Source: a bacterium (GTDB lineage: Bacteria > Planctomycetota > Planctomycetia > Pirellulales > UBA1268). From it: DNA of 44,475 nt. The notes beneath the pieces were generated by a model. It worked only from the letters and a program-made list of their open reading frames with translations. It did not search any database and was not told where the DNA came from. The stretch lies in NCBI GenBank assembly GCA_029978085.1, contig JAPOJV010000011.1, positions 1-44,475 on the forward strand. The letters are read 5' to 3'. The stretch's first letter is position 1, and each line of letters opens with the position of its first letter. The position numbers were made by a program, and so were the translations under genes. Of this stretch, positions 34,779-43,395 are shown piece by piece.

Positions 34779-36137
34779 ATGAGCGACATTCTCTTCCAGT
34801 ACTACGCCGTCAATCCCACGACGTGGTTCTATCTGTCGTCGCTCCTGGCGATCGCGCTGTTCTTCAAGTTCAATCGCGTCTGGAGCATCCGCAACCTCGA
34901 CCTGCTCGGGCTGATCCTCCTTGCCCCGGGCCTGCTGGCCTACGAATACGGCAGCTTCAAGGCGAGCGAGCCGACGCTCGAGCTCGGCTTTGTCTGGCTG
35001 TTCGCCGTGTCGGGACTGTTCCTCCTGCGGATGCTCTTCGATTCGACGATGGTGCGGCGGCCGATGCTGGAGCCGAATCTCACGACCGGTGGACTCGTCT
35101 TCCTCGGCATCGCGCTGCTCGTGTTCCTGTTGGCCAACGTGATCACGAAGCGGCCGCAGCGCGAAGACGTGGCGGTCGCGGCCACGGCCGACCGGCTGCG
35201 GGCGGGCGAGGCCAACGTGGACGCCGACCAGCTCGCGAAACTCGGCCCCGGCTATCCCCTGCTCTTCCTCCTGCCGCAGATCTCGACGCAGCGGCTGTTC
35301 GCGGCCGACGCTGCGGCGGCTCCCTCGCCCACGGACGCCACCCGCCGCTCCGCCCATGAGACCACGGCCCGCACGATGGCGATCGTGGCCCAGCTCGCGA
35401 TCGTCTCGGGCATGATCGTGATCGCCTGGCGGCACTTCGAGAACGTGCGGCTGGGCATTGCGGCGGCCGTGCTCTACCTGCTCCTCCCCTACACCGCCAC
35501 CATGACCGGCCGCGTCGATCACGTGCTCCCCGGCGCACTCGTCGTCTGGGCAGTGGCCGCCTATCGCAGCCCGTTCATCGCCGGCAGCCTCATCGGACTG
35601 GCGATCGGCACGATCTACTATCCCGTGTTCCTCCTGCCACTCTGGTGCAGCTTCTACTGGGAGCGGGGCGTGCGGCGATTCGCGCTCGGCGTGGCGACCG
35701 CGCTTGCCGCGCTCGTCGTCGCGCTCTGGTTTACGTCGCCGGACACGACGGTGTTCCTCGGTCAGCTGCGGCAGATGTTCGGCTGGATCATGCCCAACGA
35801 GGTGCTGCTCGAAGGCTTCTGGTCGCTGCCGGCCTATGACCCCGTCTTCCGGCTGCCGGTGCTGGCCGCATTCGTGGCGATGATCGCCACGCTCGCGATC
35901 TGGCCGGCCCCGAAGAACCTCGGCACACTGATGAGCTGCTCGGCCGCGGTGCTCTTGGGCAGCCAGTTCTGGAAGGCCCACAACGGCGGCCTGTTCATGG
36001 CCTGGTATCTGCCGGTGCTCCTGCTCGTGGTGTTTCGGCCCAACCTCGAGAACCGCGTGGCCACGCTCGTGCTCGACGCCGCCTGGTTCCCCAAGCGCCG
36101 CCGCCCCGCCGCCATCACGAGCGACCGCGCCGCATAA
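34779..36137 (+). CDS. Conserved multi-span membrane protein of unknown function
   Basis: A 452-residue protein with about 10 hydrophobic segments, starting MSDILFQYYAVNPTTWFYLSS. The pattern has two clusters: four helices in the first 130 residues, a soluble loop of about 70 residues (QREDVAVAATADRL, then a Pro/Ala-rich stretch), then six or more helices. Charged and aromatic residues at helix edges (IRNLDLLG, GRVDHVLPG) recall GT-C or polytopic glycan enzymes, but no family is recognised. The TTWFYLSSLLAIALFFKFNRVWS opening looks conserved. It follows the transporter by 90 nt and may be in the same operon. Confidence 0.8.
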   Translation: MSDILFQYYAVNPTTWFYLSSLLAIALFFKFNRVWSIRNLDLLGLILLAPGLLAYEYGSFKASEPTLELGFVWLFAVSGLFLLRMLFDSTMVRRPMLEPNLTTGGLVFLGIALLVFLLANVITKRPQREDVAVAATADRLRAGEANVDADQLAKLGPGYPLLFLLPQISTQRLFAADAAAAPSPTDATRRSAHETTARTMAIVAQLAIVSGMIVIAWRHFENVRLGIAAAVLYLLLPYTATMTGRVDHVLPGALVVWAVAAYRSPFIAGSLIGLAIGTIYYPVFLLPLWCSFYWERGVRRFALGVATALAALVVALWFTSPDTTVFLGQLRQMFGWIMPNEVLLEGFWSLPAYDPVFRLPVLAAFVAMIATLAIWPAPKNLGTLMSCSAAVLLGSQFWKAHNGGLFMAWYLPVLLLVVFRPNLENRVATLVLDAAWFPKRRRPAAITSDRAA

Positions 36138-36166
36138 CGGCTCGCGGCCTCCTGTGGCGTGGGTTC

Positions 36167-36300
36167 GGGGCTGCCCATGCCCCGAGAGCCGGACGCTCGC
36201 TACGGGCATCCCTGCCCTCCGCTCGCTCGATGGCGGCTGCGCTCTCGGCATCCTGCCTTCGCTTGCCGCCAACGCCGGCTCTCAGGGCATGGGCAGCCCC
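36167..36300 (+). repeat. 134-bp dispersed element, copy C (forward)
   Basis: Forward copy: GGGGCTGCCCATGCCCC at the left and AGGGCATGGGCAGCCCC at the right. The interior is more diverged than in copies A and D (GCATCCCTGCCCTCCGC). It lies in the gap between two convergent genes. Confidence 0.85.
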
Positions 36301-36325
36301 TCACGGCGGTTTGGTTCGCTGGGCG

Positions 36326-37195
36326 CTACCCGCGCCGCAGGTCGATGTCGGCGGCGGGGCGGGCTTGGGTGGCGAGCCAATCGCGCCAGGCGGCGATGTC
36401 CCACTGGAAGTTCGCGCCTGTGAGCTGCACGAGCGCGGCGAGGACCTGCTCGTTGCGGGCCCTCACCTTCACCGGCTTCGGGCCGCCCCCCATCGAGAGG
36501 CCGCTGCCCGAGGGCGTGAACGTCACCGACATCGAGCCGGACTGGCCACCCGCACCGGGCATCGTGACGTGCTGTGTCTCGAGACTGGCCACGAGCGCGG
36601 GGGCGACCGACGCGACGCCGAGCCGGCCGAGTGCCTCCGCAGCCCGGTTCACCTGCGCGTTATCGGCACTGCCGAGCGCCGCCACCAGCCGCGACGCGGC
36701 CACTTCGGGCGCGATGGCCGCGAGCTGCTCCGTGGCGGCGAGGCGGGTCTCGGGATCGGGGTGATCGAGGGCCACCGCGACGAGCGTGGCGAACGCATCC
36801 TGCGACCGCATCCGGCCGAGTGCTTCGACGAGCAGCTCGCGGACACGCTGCACCTGCTCCTGGGCCAAGAGCGTCGCGACCGCCGGCGCAGCCGCCGGAT
36901 CGGAGAGCCCGCGGAGCTCTTCTTTGGCCCGTTCCATGTCATCGGGCCGCTCGAGCCGGGCCCGGAGCTTCTCGACACGGGCCTTCCACTCTCGGGCGGT
37001 CGCCGCCTCGCGGTCGGCTCGCTCCAGGAGCTCGATCTCCTGCCGCGTCCGCCAGCCGCCCTCGTACCGCGAGAGTCCGAGCTTCGCCATCCGCTCGGCA
37101 TGCGTCGGCGCAGTGGCCGCCTCGTCGGCCCATACCGCGGCCGCACCACCCACACAGACGGCCAGCCACACACACGCTCGGAACACGCGGCTCAT
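36326..37195 (-). CDS. Periplasmic HEAT-repeat protein
   Basis: A 289-residue protein with a clear signal peptide (MSRVFRACVWLAVCVGGAAAVWADEA) and a GAGGAAGTGAC ribosome site. A coiled, charged stretch follows (RTRQEIELLERADREAATAREW), then three to four HEAT-type repeats: DPAAAPAVATLLAQEQVQ, DAFATLVAVALDHPDPETR and NAQVNRAAEALGRLGVAS. The final 90 residues include SGSMSVTFTPSGSGLSMGGG and the tail VLAALVQLTGANFQWDI. It is probably exported and works as a protein-interaction scaffold. It is a second HEAT protein in the window; the one at 3006 is membrane-anchored. No enzyme motif is seen. Confidence 0.82.
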   Translation of the reverse strand: MSRVFRACVWLAVCVGGAAAVWADEAATAPTHAERMAKLGLSRYEGGWRTRQEIELLERADREAATAREWKARVEKLRARLERPDDMERAKEELRGLSDPAAAPAVATLLAQEQVQRVRELLVEALGRMRSQDAFATLVAVALDHPDPETRLAATEQLAAIAPEVAASRLVAALGSADNAQVNRAAEALGRLGVASVAPALVASLETQHVTMPGAGGQSGSMSVTFTPSGSGLSMGGGPKPVKVRARNEQVLAALVQLTGANFQWDIAAWRDWLATQARPAADIDLRRG

Positions 37196-37242
37196 GTCAC
37201 TTCCTCGCCCGCATGACTATCGACACACGCTGTGCACCGATC

Positions 37243-38277
37243 TTACAGCGGCCGGCCGGCCGCCTCGATGAGCCCCGCGTAGAACGAAAAGAACCGCACC
37301 ACGATCAGGGCGATGAGGAGTGCCACCGCTGCCCAGACCGCCCAGCCGGCCAGCGTGACGGCCGCAGCCAGCCCCGCCCGGGCCTCCTCTTCGAGTTGCG
37401 GCGCGAGACGGTCGAGCACCTCTGGCGTGGTGCCGGTCAACTCCCCCACGCCCACCGCCTCGATCACCCGCGGCGGTAGCCGGCGGCATGCAGCGAGCGC
37501 CGCATCGAGCGTGGCGCCGGCGCGGAGCCGTGATTCGATCTCGGCTGCGGACATGCGGAGCCCTGGCGCGGCCCCTGCGGCCAGCTCCACGAGCCTGCCG
37601 GCATCGAGTCCCGCGTGGCCGGCCATCGCCGCTGCCCGACACCAGGCGGCCGCCTCGCCGGCCACGAGCGCCGGCCCGATGACCGGCAGCCTCGCAGCTA
37701 CCTGCCGCACGATGCCTCGGTCACGCCAGCTGCGCAGCACCAGCGGCGCGGCGATCAGCACGCCGCCGAGCCCGACCGCGAGGAGCGCGAGATACCGCAT
37801 CAGCCCCGGCATGCCCTTGAGCCCGAGTCCAAGAATGTCGACGGGACGACCGTCAAGGTCGCCGATCGATCCCGACACGACGATGAGCACGCCCACAGCG
37901 GCGGCAGCCGCGAGCAGCTGCAGCGCCGGCTTCACGAGGGCGGCCCGCAGCTGCCGCGCCGCTCGATCCGATTCCGCCAGCGACGCCGCCAGGTCGCGAA
38001 ACACCTCCGGCTCGCGGCCGGTGCGCTCGCCCACCTCCACCAGGCTGCATACGAGTGGCGGAAACACTCCCGCCGCATCGCGGAGCGACGCCGCGAGTGC
38101 ATCGCTTGCGGCCAGCCGGCGTGCCACACGTTCCATCGCCGGCCGCCACCGCGCCGGCACTCGGGCCGCCTCCGACGCCCACGCCCGCCGCAGGTCCACG
38201 CCCGCCCCGAGCGCGATCGCCAGCCGCCCGAAGAGCTCGGCCAGCAGCCGCGTCGGCATCTGAGGAGTGCGGAACAT
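37243..38277 (-). CDS. GspF/PilC-like inner-membrane protein (orphan type II secretion or pilus)
   Basis: A 344-residue protein. ATG 38277 (MFRTPQMPTRLLAELF) is used, though no clear ribosome site is seen and ATG 38259 is possible; a longer frame reads through repeat copy D and is rejected. Two GspF domains are present (about 10-140 and 215-330), each helical with conserved boundary pieces (LAIALGAGVDLRRAW; VGVGELTGTTPEVLDRLAPQL). Hydrophobic segments sit between them and at the end (GWAVWAAVALLIALIVVRFF). GspF normally binds the GspE ATPase, but no gspE, gspD or pseudopilin gene is nearby, so it is an orphan here. Confidence 0.83.
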   Translation of the reverse strand: MFRTPQMPTRLLAELFGRLAIALGAGVDLRRAWASEAARVPARWRPAMERVARRLAASDALAASLRDAAGVFPPLVCSLVEVGERTGREPEVFRDLAASLAESDRAARQLRAALVKPALQLLAAAAAVGVLIVVSGSIGDLDGRPVDILGLGLKGMPGLMRYLALLAVGLGGVLIAAPLVLRSWRDRGIVRQVAARLPVIGPALVAGEAAAWCRAAAMAGHAGLDAGRLVELAAGAAPGLRMSAAEIESRLRAGATLDAALAACRRLPPRVIEAVGVGELTGTTPEVLDRLAPQLEEEARAGLAAAVTLAGWAVWAAVALLIALIVVRFFSFYAGLIEAAGRPL

Positions 38278-38299
38278 GTGTCTGATTATGTGCACCGGA

Positions 38300-38431
38300 G
38301 GGGTTGCCCATGCCCCAGGAGCCGGCGTTTGCCGCCGAGCGCAGCCAGGATGGCGAAGCGAAGGCGGCATCGAGCGAGCGAAGGACAGGATGTCCGCAGC
38401 GAGCGTCCGGCGACGGGGCATGGGCAACCCC
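38300..38431 (-). repeat. 132-bp dispersed element, copy D (reverse)
   Basis: Reverse copy of the same family. Both ends carry a matching change (GGGGTTGCCC at one, GGGCAACCCC at the other), so the terminal pairing is kept. It lies just upstream of the GspF-like start. Confidence 0.87.
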
Positions 38432-38677
38432 GACCCACGCTACAGGAGGTCGACCCGCCGAGGAATAGCTCGGGCCCGTGGCATTCGGACCGGGTGCCGC
38501 ATGCGGAGCATGCAGACTACGGCGCGAGCGGAGGCTGACGGCGCGAGCGGACTGCGGGGACGGTGTTGCTGCGTTGCCCGACGTTGACCACGGCCTGCTA
38601 ACACGGTGGGCCTGCATCTGGTAAAAAACCTGCTGAAATAATCCGTCAGCCCCCGCACGCCGCCCCTCCTCTGGCCC
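38432..38677. other. Intergenic region upstream of tyrA
   Basis: With repeat copy D this makes a 400-nt stretch without a gene (38278-38677). It holds a 14-nt direct repeat (ACGGCGCGAGCGGA at 38519-38532 and 38538-38551), two GCATGC palindromes near 38500-38512 and an AT-rich patch (GGTAAAAAACCTGCTGAAATAAT) that could be a promoter region for tyrA. Beyond these I see nothing I can name. Confidence 0.5.
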
Positions 38678-39538
38678 ATGAACGCCGACACCGCCCCCTG
38701 GCCCTGCGTCGCGATCGTGGGCGTGGGCATGATCGGGGGCTCGCTGGGCAAGGCGGTGCTCCAGCGGCGGCTGGCCGATCGGGTCATCGGCGTCGGCCGC
38801 TCGGCCGCGAGCCTCGCCGAGGCGGTGCAGCGCGGCGCCGTGAGCGACACGTCGCTCGACCTGGCGACAGCCGTGGCCGATGCCAGTCTCGTCGTGGTGG
38901 CCACCGGCGTCGCCGCGATTCCCACGCTGCTGGACTCGATCGATGCCGCCGTCCGCCCCGGCACGCTGATCACGGATGCGGGCAGCACGAAGAACTCGAT
39001 CGTGGCGGCCTGGGAACGGTCGCGCGACACGCGGCGCGGCCGATTCGTCGCCGCGCATCCGATCGCCGGCAGTCATCGCCGCGGTCCGGCGGCTGCCGAC
39101 GCGGATCTCTTCGTAGGGCGGGTGACGGTGGTCACGCCCGGCCCCCACACGCCACCGACCGACGTCGAGGCGATCAGCCGGTTCTGGGCCGCCATCGGCT
39201 CGACCGTGGTCACGCTCTCGCCTGCGGAGCACGACACGATTCTCGCCCGCACGAGCCACGCGCCGCACGTGGTGGCGGCGGCGATCGCTGCCGCCACGCC
39301 CGCAGCCGACCGCCGGTTCACCGCCGGCGGCTGGCGCGACACGACGCGGATCGCCGCGGGTGATCCCGATCTCTGGGCCGACATTTTGCTCGACAACGGC
39401 CCGGCGGTCGCCGCCGCGATCGAGTCGATCCATGCCGCGTCGGCCGACATGCTCGCCGCGATCACGGCCCGCGACCGTAGCCGCCTCGTCTCACTCCTCG
39501 CCCGTGCCAAGGAAGAACGTGATGCTCTGGGAAGTTGA
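38678..39538 (+). CDS. tyrA: Prephenate dehydrogenase (arogenate/prephenate)
   Basis: A 286-residue TyrA. The dinucleotide motif is AIVGVGMIGGSLGKAVL (about residues 11-27). Conserved pieces TDAGSTKNSIV and FVAAHPIAGSHRRGP carry the catalytic His, followed by LSPAEHDTILARTSHAPHVVAAA. It oxidatively decarboxylates prephenate (or arogenate) to 4-hydroxyphenylpyruvate (or tyrosine). There is no chorismate mutase or ACT domain, so feedback control must come from elsewhere. Its last 17 nt overlap the purL start, linking tyrosine and purine genes in one transcript. Confidence 0.92.
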   Translation: MNADTAPWPCVAIVGVGMIGGSLGKAVLQRRLADRVIGVGRSAASLAEAVQRGAVSDTSLDLATAVADASLVVVATGVAAIPTLLDSIDAAVRPGTLITDAGSTKNSIVAAWERSRDTRRGRFVAAHPIAGSHRRGPAAADADLFVGRVTVVTPGPHTPPTDVEAISRFWAAIGSTVVTLSPAEHDTILARTSHAPHVVAAAIAAATPAADRRFTAGGWRDTTRIAAGDPDLWADILLDNGPAVAAAIESIHAASADMLAAITARDRSRLVSLLARAKEERDALGS

Positions 39539-42470
39539 CGTCATCTCGAAGGAAGCCTCCGGCGACCATGCGGCCCGTGCCGTGGTGGCGGGGGCCGCCG
39601 ATCTCGGCATCGCAGGCTGCACGCAGGCCCGCACGGCCGCCGGCTGGCTGATCGAAGGAGACCTCACGGCCGCCGACGTCGAACGACTCGCCGCGACCGT
39701 GCTCGCCGATCCGGTCACGGAGTCGTTCACCGCCGCTGCGGTAGACGCCGCCTCGCCCCCCTCCGGCCCGGCCGGCCTGCCGACGATCGTGCGGGTGCTG
39801 CCGCGCCCCGGTGTCACCGACCCGGCCGCCGAGACCGCCAAGGATGCCTTCACGCTCGTCGGCCTGAAGCCGGTCGCCGTGCGCAGTGTGCGGAAGTATT
39901 GGCTCCCCGCGCTGCCGGAGGCCGATGCCAAGCGACTGGCCTGGAGCCTCCTCGCGAGCGAGGCGATCCACGACGTCGTCGTGGGGCCGTTGCCCCTGCG
40001 CACGCTCGCCGGCGGCAAGCCCTGGACGTTCACGCAGGAAACGATCCCGCTCGACGGGCTCGACGACGAGGCGCTCGCCCGACTGAGCCGCGAGAAGTGC
40101 CTGGCCCTCACCGTCCGAGAGCTGCATGCCGTCCGCGATCATTTCCGGTCACTCGGCCGGCCGCCGTTCGAGATCGAGCTGGAGACGATCGCCCAGACCT
40201 GGAGCGAACACTGCTGCCACAAGACGCTCGCGAGCGCCGTCGATCACGAGGGGCCCGCGGGCGCGGCTCGGTTCGACAACCTGCTCAAGGAGACGGTGTT
40301 CGCCGCCACGCGCAAGGTGCGGGAGGCGCTCGGACCGCGTGACTGGTGCGTGAGCGTGTTCCGCGACAACTCGGGCGTGGTGCGGTTCGACGGCGACCAC
40401 GACATCTGCGTGAAGGTGGAGACACACAACCATCCGTCGGCGATCGAGCCCTACGGCGGCGCGGCCACCGGCCTCGGCGGCGTGATCCGCGACGTGCTCG
40501 GCACCGGCCTCGGCGCCAAGCCGATCGCCAACCTCGACGTGTTCTGCGTCGCGCCCCCCGATACGCCGGCGGCCGACCTGCCTCCCGGCGTGATCCCGCC
40601 GCGGCGGCTGCTCGCCGGCGTGGTGGCCGGCGTTCGCGACTACGGCAACCGCATGGGCATCCCCACGATCGCCGGTGCCGTCGCCTACGATCCCGGCTAC
40701 CTCGGCAACCCGCTCGTGTTCTGCGGCACGGTCGGGATCATGCCGCGAGATACTGCCGACGCGGCGGTGCAGCCGGGAGATCTTGTGGTCGTGGCGGGCG
40801 GCCGCACGGGCCGCGACGGGATCCACGGCGCCACGTTCTCGAGCATCGAGCTGTCGAGTGCGAGCGAGAGCCAGTCGGGGGGCTCGGTGCAGATCGGGCA
40901 TGCCATTCACGAGAAGACGCTCACCGACTTCGTGCTGGAGGCATCGCGGCAGAAGCTCTTCAGCGCGATCACCGACTGCGGCGCCGGCGGCCTGTCGAGC
41001 GCCGTGGGCGAGATGGGCGCCACACTCGGCGCCGAGGTGAGGCTGGAGACGGTGCCGCTGAAGTATGCGGGGCTCTCCGCGACCGAAGTCTGGATCTCGG
41101 AGGCTCAGGAGCGGATGGTGCTCGCCGTGCCGCCGGCCAAGTGGAAGCAGCTGGCGGCCGTCGCCGCTGCGGAAGGCGTCGAGGCCACGGCGATCGGCAC
41201 GTTCACGGGCACCGGCCGGCTCGTGCTCATGTGGGAGGGCCGCGTCGCCGGCGAGCTGGATTGCCACTTCCTGCACGAGGGCCGGCCGAAGCAGCGGCTC
41301 CCGTCGCGGTTCACGCGGCCGGCCGCGGCCCCCGCCGCCTGGCAGCCCGCCGCAGACCGCGACCTGGCGGCCTGCCTACTCGACGTGCTCGCGCTGCCCG
41401 ACGTGGCGAGCAAGGAGTGGATCGTGCGGCAGTACGACCACGAGGTCCAGGGAAAGAGTGTCGTCAAGCCGCTGCTCGGTCCGGGTGAAGGCCCGGCCGA
41501 CGGCACGGTCGTCCGCGGCGTGCTCGGCCGTCCGCGGGGCATCGTGCTCGGCGTGGGCCTGCGGCACCGGCTCGGCCGGATCGATCCCTATCAGATGGCG
41601 GCGGCAGGCATCGTCGAGGCGATCGCCAACGTCGTGGCCGCGGGTGCCGATCCCGACCGCATCGCCCTGCTCGACAACTTCTGCTGGGGCGACACCCGCC
41701 GCCCGGAATCGCTCGGCACGCTCGTCGAGGCCTGCCTCGCCTGTCACGACATGGCGATCGCCTTCGCGGCGCCATTCGTAAGCGGCAAGGACAGCCTCAA
41801 CAACGTGTTCGCCTGGACCGATGCCGCGGGAGTCCAACGCGAGATCTCGATCCCGCCCACGCTGCTTGCGACGGCGATGGGCCAGGTGGACGACGTCCGC
41901 CGCGTGCTCTCGCCCGACCTCAAGGCCGCGGGCAATCGACTCGCGGTCGTGGGGCTCACCCGCGACGACCTCGCCGGGAGCCAGCTGGAACTGACGGGCC
42001 GGGCGCAGGGGGGCCGCGTGCCCGAGGTCGATGCCGCGTCATGCCGCGCGGTCATCCACGCGATCGCCGCGGCGCAGCGGGCCGGGCTCGTGCAGGCCTG
42101 CCACGACGTGTCGGACGGCGGCCTCGCGGCGGCCGTGGCCGAGATGGCGATCGGCGGTCGTCTCGGGGCCACGCTCGACCTCGCAGCGGCGCCCGTCGAG
42201 TTCTCACCGGCCATCGATCCCGCGCACCGCGATCTCGTGACCGCGTTCGCCGAGACGCCCGGCCGATTTATCTGCGAGGTGCGGGCCGACGATGCAGCCG
42301 CGTTCGAGCAGGCGGTCGCGGGCGTCCCGTGGGCCTGGGTCGGCGCGGTGACAGCCGAGCCCGACGTAGCCATCGGCTCCGCCGGACGGCTTGAACGGAT
42401 CGCAGTTGCACAACTCGACGCCGCCTGGCGGCGGATGTCGCATCAGGAACACTCAGGAGGCCACGGCTGA
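39522..42470 (+). CDS. purL: Phosphoribosylformylglycinamidine synthase, PurS-PurL fusion
   Basis: A 982-residue protein from ATG 39522 (GGAAGAA upstream). The N-terminal ~185 residues look like two PurS-like units: one from WEVDVISKEASGDHAARAVV, the second with IVRVLPRPGVTDPAAETAKD and GLKPVAVRSVRKYWL. The PurL core follows with SEHCCHKT, CVKVETHNHPSAIEPYGGAATGLGG (near residue 300), then the repeated AIRS-like domains with TDCGAGGLSSAVGEMG and VSDGGLAAAVAEM. There is no C-terminal glutaminase domain; PurQ is the next gene. It makes FGAM from FGAR, ATP and glutamine-derived ammonia. A stand-alone purS is not needed. Confidence 0.95.
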   Translation: MLWEVDVISKEASGDHAARAVVAGAADLGIAGCTQARTAAGWLIEGDLTAADVERLAATVLADPVTESFTAAAVDAASPPSGPAGLPTIVRVLPRPGVTDPAAETAKDAFTLVGLKPVAVRSVRKYWLPALPEADAKRLAWSLLASEAIHDVVVGPLPLRTLAGGKPWTFTQETIPLDGLDDEALARLSREKCLALTVRELHAVRDHFRSLGRPPFEIELETIAQTWSEHCCHKTLASAVDHEGPAGAARFDNLLKETVFAATRKVREALGPRDWCVSVFRDNSGVVRFDGDHDICVKVETHNHPSAIEPYGGAATGLGGVIRDVLGTGLGAKPIANLDVFCVAPPDTPAADLPPGVIPPRRLLAGVVAGVRDYGNRMGIPTIAGAVAYDPGYLGNPLVFCGTVGIMPRDTADAAVQPGDLVVVAGGRTGRDGIHGATFSSIELSSASESQSGGSVQIGHAIHEKTLTDFVLEASRQKLFSAITDCGAGGLSSAVGEMGATLGAEVRLETVPLKYAGLSATEVWISEAQERMVLAVPPAKWKQLAAVAAAEGVEATAIGTFTGTGRLVLMWEGRVAGELDCHFLHEGRPKQRLPSRFTRPAAAPAAWQPAADRDLAACLLDVLALPDVASKEWIVRQYDHEVQGKSVVKPLLGPGEGPADGTVVRGVLGRPRGIVLGVGLRHRLGRIDPYQMAAAGIVEAIANVVAAGADPDRIALLDNFCWGDTRRPESLGTLVEACLACHDMAIAFAAPFVSGKDSLNNVFAWTDAAGVQREISIPPTLLATAMGQVDDVRRVLSPDLKAAGNRLAVVGLTRDDLAGSQLELTGRAQGGRVPEVDAASCRAVIHAIAAAQRAGLVQACHDVSDGGLAAAVAEMAIGGRLGATLDLAAAPVEFSPAIDPAHRDLVTAFAETPGRFICEVRADDAAAFEQAVAGVPWAWVGAVTAEPDVAIGSAGRLERIAVAQLDAAWRRMSHQEHSGGHG

Positions 42471-42471
42471 C

Positions 42472-43236
42472 ATGCTGGCACCCCGCGCACTCATTCTTCG
42501 GGCTCCGGGCACCAACTGCGACCACGAGACGGCGCACGCCTTCGAGCGGGCCGGCGGCCTCGCCCGCCGCGTCCACGTGCGGGCACTGGTGGAGAAGCCG
42601 ACGCTGATGGACGACTGCCAGATCCTCTGCGTGCCTGGCGGCTTTTCCTACGGCGACGACATCGCCAGCGGCCGGATCTTCGCGCTCGAGTTACGGCTAC
42701 GGCTCGGCGATGCGCTGCGGGCGTTCCGCGACCGCGGCGGCCTGATCCTCGGCATCTGCAACGGCTTCCAGGTGCTCCTCCAGACGGGGCTCCTGCTCGC
42801 CGACCCCGCGACGGGCGCGGCTCGCGCGGCGCTGGCCCACAACACATCGGGCCGGTTCATCGATCGCTGGGTGCACCTGCGGGCGCCGGCCGGTCCGTGC
42901 GTGTTCCTGAAGGGTATCGACACCCTCGAGCTGCCGGTGGCCCACGGCGAGGGCCGGTTCGTGGCTCGGTCCGCGGCTGATCTCGCCGCGCTCGACGCAG
43001 CAGGCCAGCTCGCGCTGCGTTATGCCCCCGACGCCAGCAACGCATCAACCAACCCCAACGGCGCCCAGGCCGACGTGGCCGGCGCCTGCGACGAGACCGG
43101 TCGCGTGTTCGGCCTCATGCCGCACCCCGAACGGTTCGTCGACGCCACCCAGCATCCAGCCTGGGTCGGCCGCCTCGACCCGGCCGCGTCGGGGGCCGGC
43201 CTCGCGATCTTCGCCAACGCCATCCGCAGCTGCTGA
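42472..43236 (+). CDS. purQ: FGAM synthase glutaminase subunit
   Basis: A 254-residue class I glutamine amidotransferase; AGGAGG lies 11 nt before ATG 42472. The oxyanion region is LCVPGGFSYGDDI, the nucleophile is in LILGICNGFQVLL, and the His-Glu pair is in MPHPERFVD, with HGEGRF before it. It delivers ammonia to PurL. The start is 1 nt after the purL stop, so the two are coupled. Slightly longer than B. subtilis PurQ (about 227), owing to inserts in the middle. Confidence 0.95.
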   Translation: MLAPRALILRAPGTNCDHETAHAFERAGGLARRVHVRALVEKPTLMDDCQILCVPGGFSYGDDIASGRIFALELRLRLGDALRAFRDRGGLILGICNGFQVLLQTGLLLADPATGAARAALAHNTSGRFIDRWVHLRAPAGPCVFLKGIDTLELPVAHGEGRFVARSAADLAALDAAGQLALRYAPDASNASTNPNGAQADVAGACDETGRVFGLMPHPERFVDATQHPAWVGRLDPAASGAGLAIFANAIRSC

Positions 43237-43258
43237 CATCGGCCGGTCGCCCGGTCAC

Positions 43259-43306
43259 CGTAGCCCGGTCACGCCGTGACCGGAATGCTTGTCACAGCGT
43301 GACAAG
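43259..43306. repeat. GTCACGSCG palindrome cluster 2
   Basis: After purQ: CCGGTCACGCCGTGACCGG (43265-43283) and CTTGTCACAGCGTGACAAG (43288-43306). The outer arms differ between the two (CCGG, CTTG) but each pairs with its own partner. Partial units precede (CCGGTCACCG). Confidence 0.75.
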
Positions 43307-43395
43307 CCCACACGGAGTGACGGGCCTACGCTCCCGCAATCGGCGTTGACGCGGGGGGCTGGGCAGTCTATTTCTCCCTACCTCACGAGCCAGCC

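Noticed and set aside
32693-35359. Open frame of 888 codons overlapping the anion transporter and the next membrane gene
   Set aside because: It is the shadow frame of the transporter; the product is Arg/Gly/Ala-rich with no domain, and the transporter frame has clear DASS motifs.
38278-38427. Upstream extension of the GspF-like gene into a frame starting MPMPRRRTLAAD
   Set aside because: That part is encoded by repeat copy D; the same peptide-like string appears from other copies, so it is a repeat artefact and not protein sequence.
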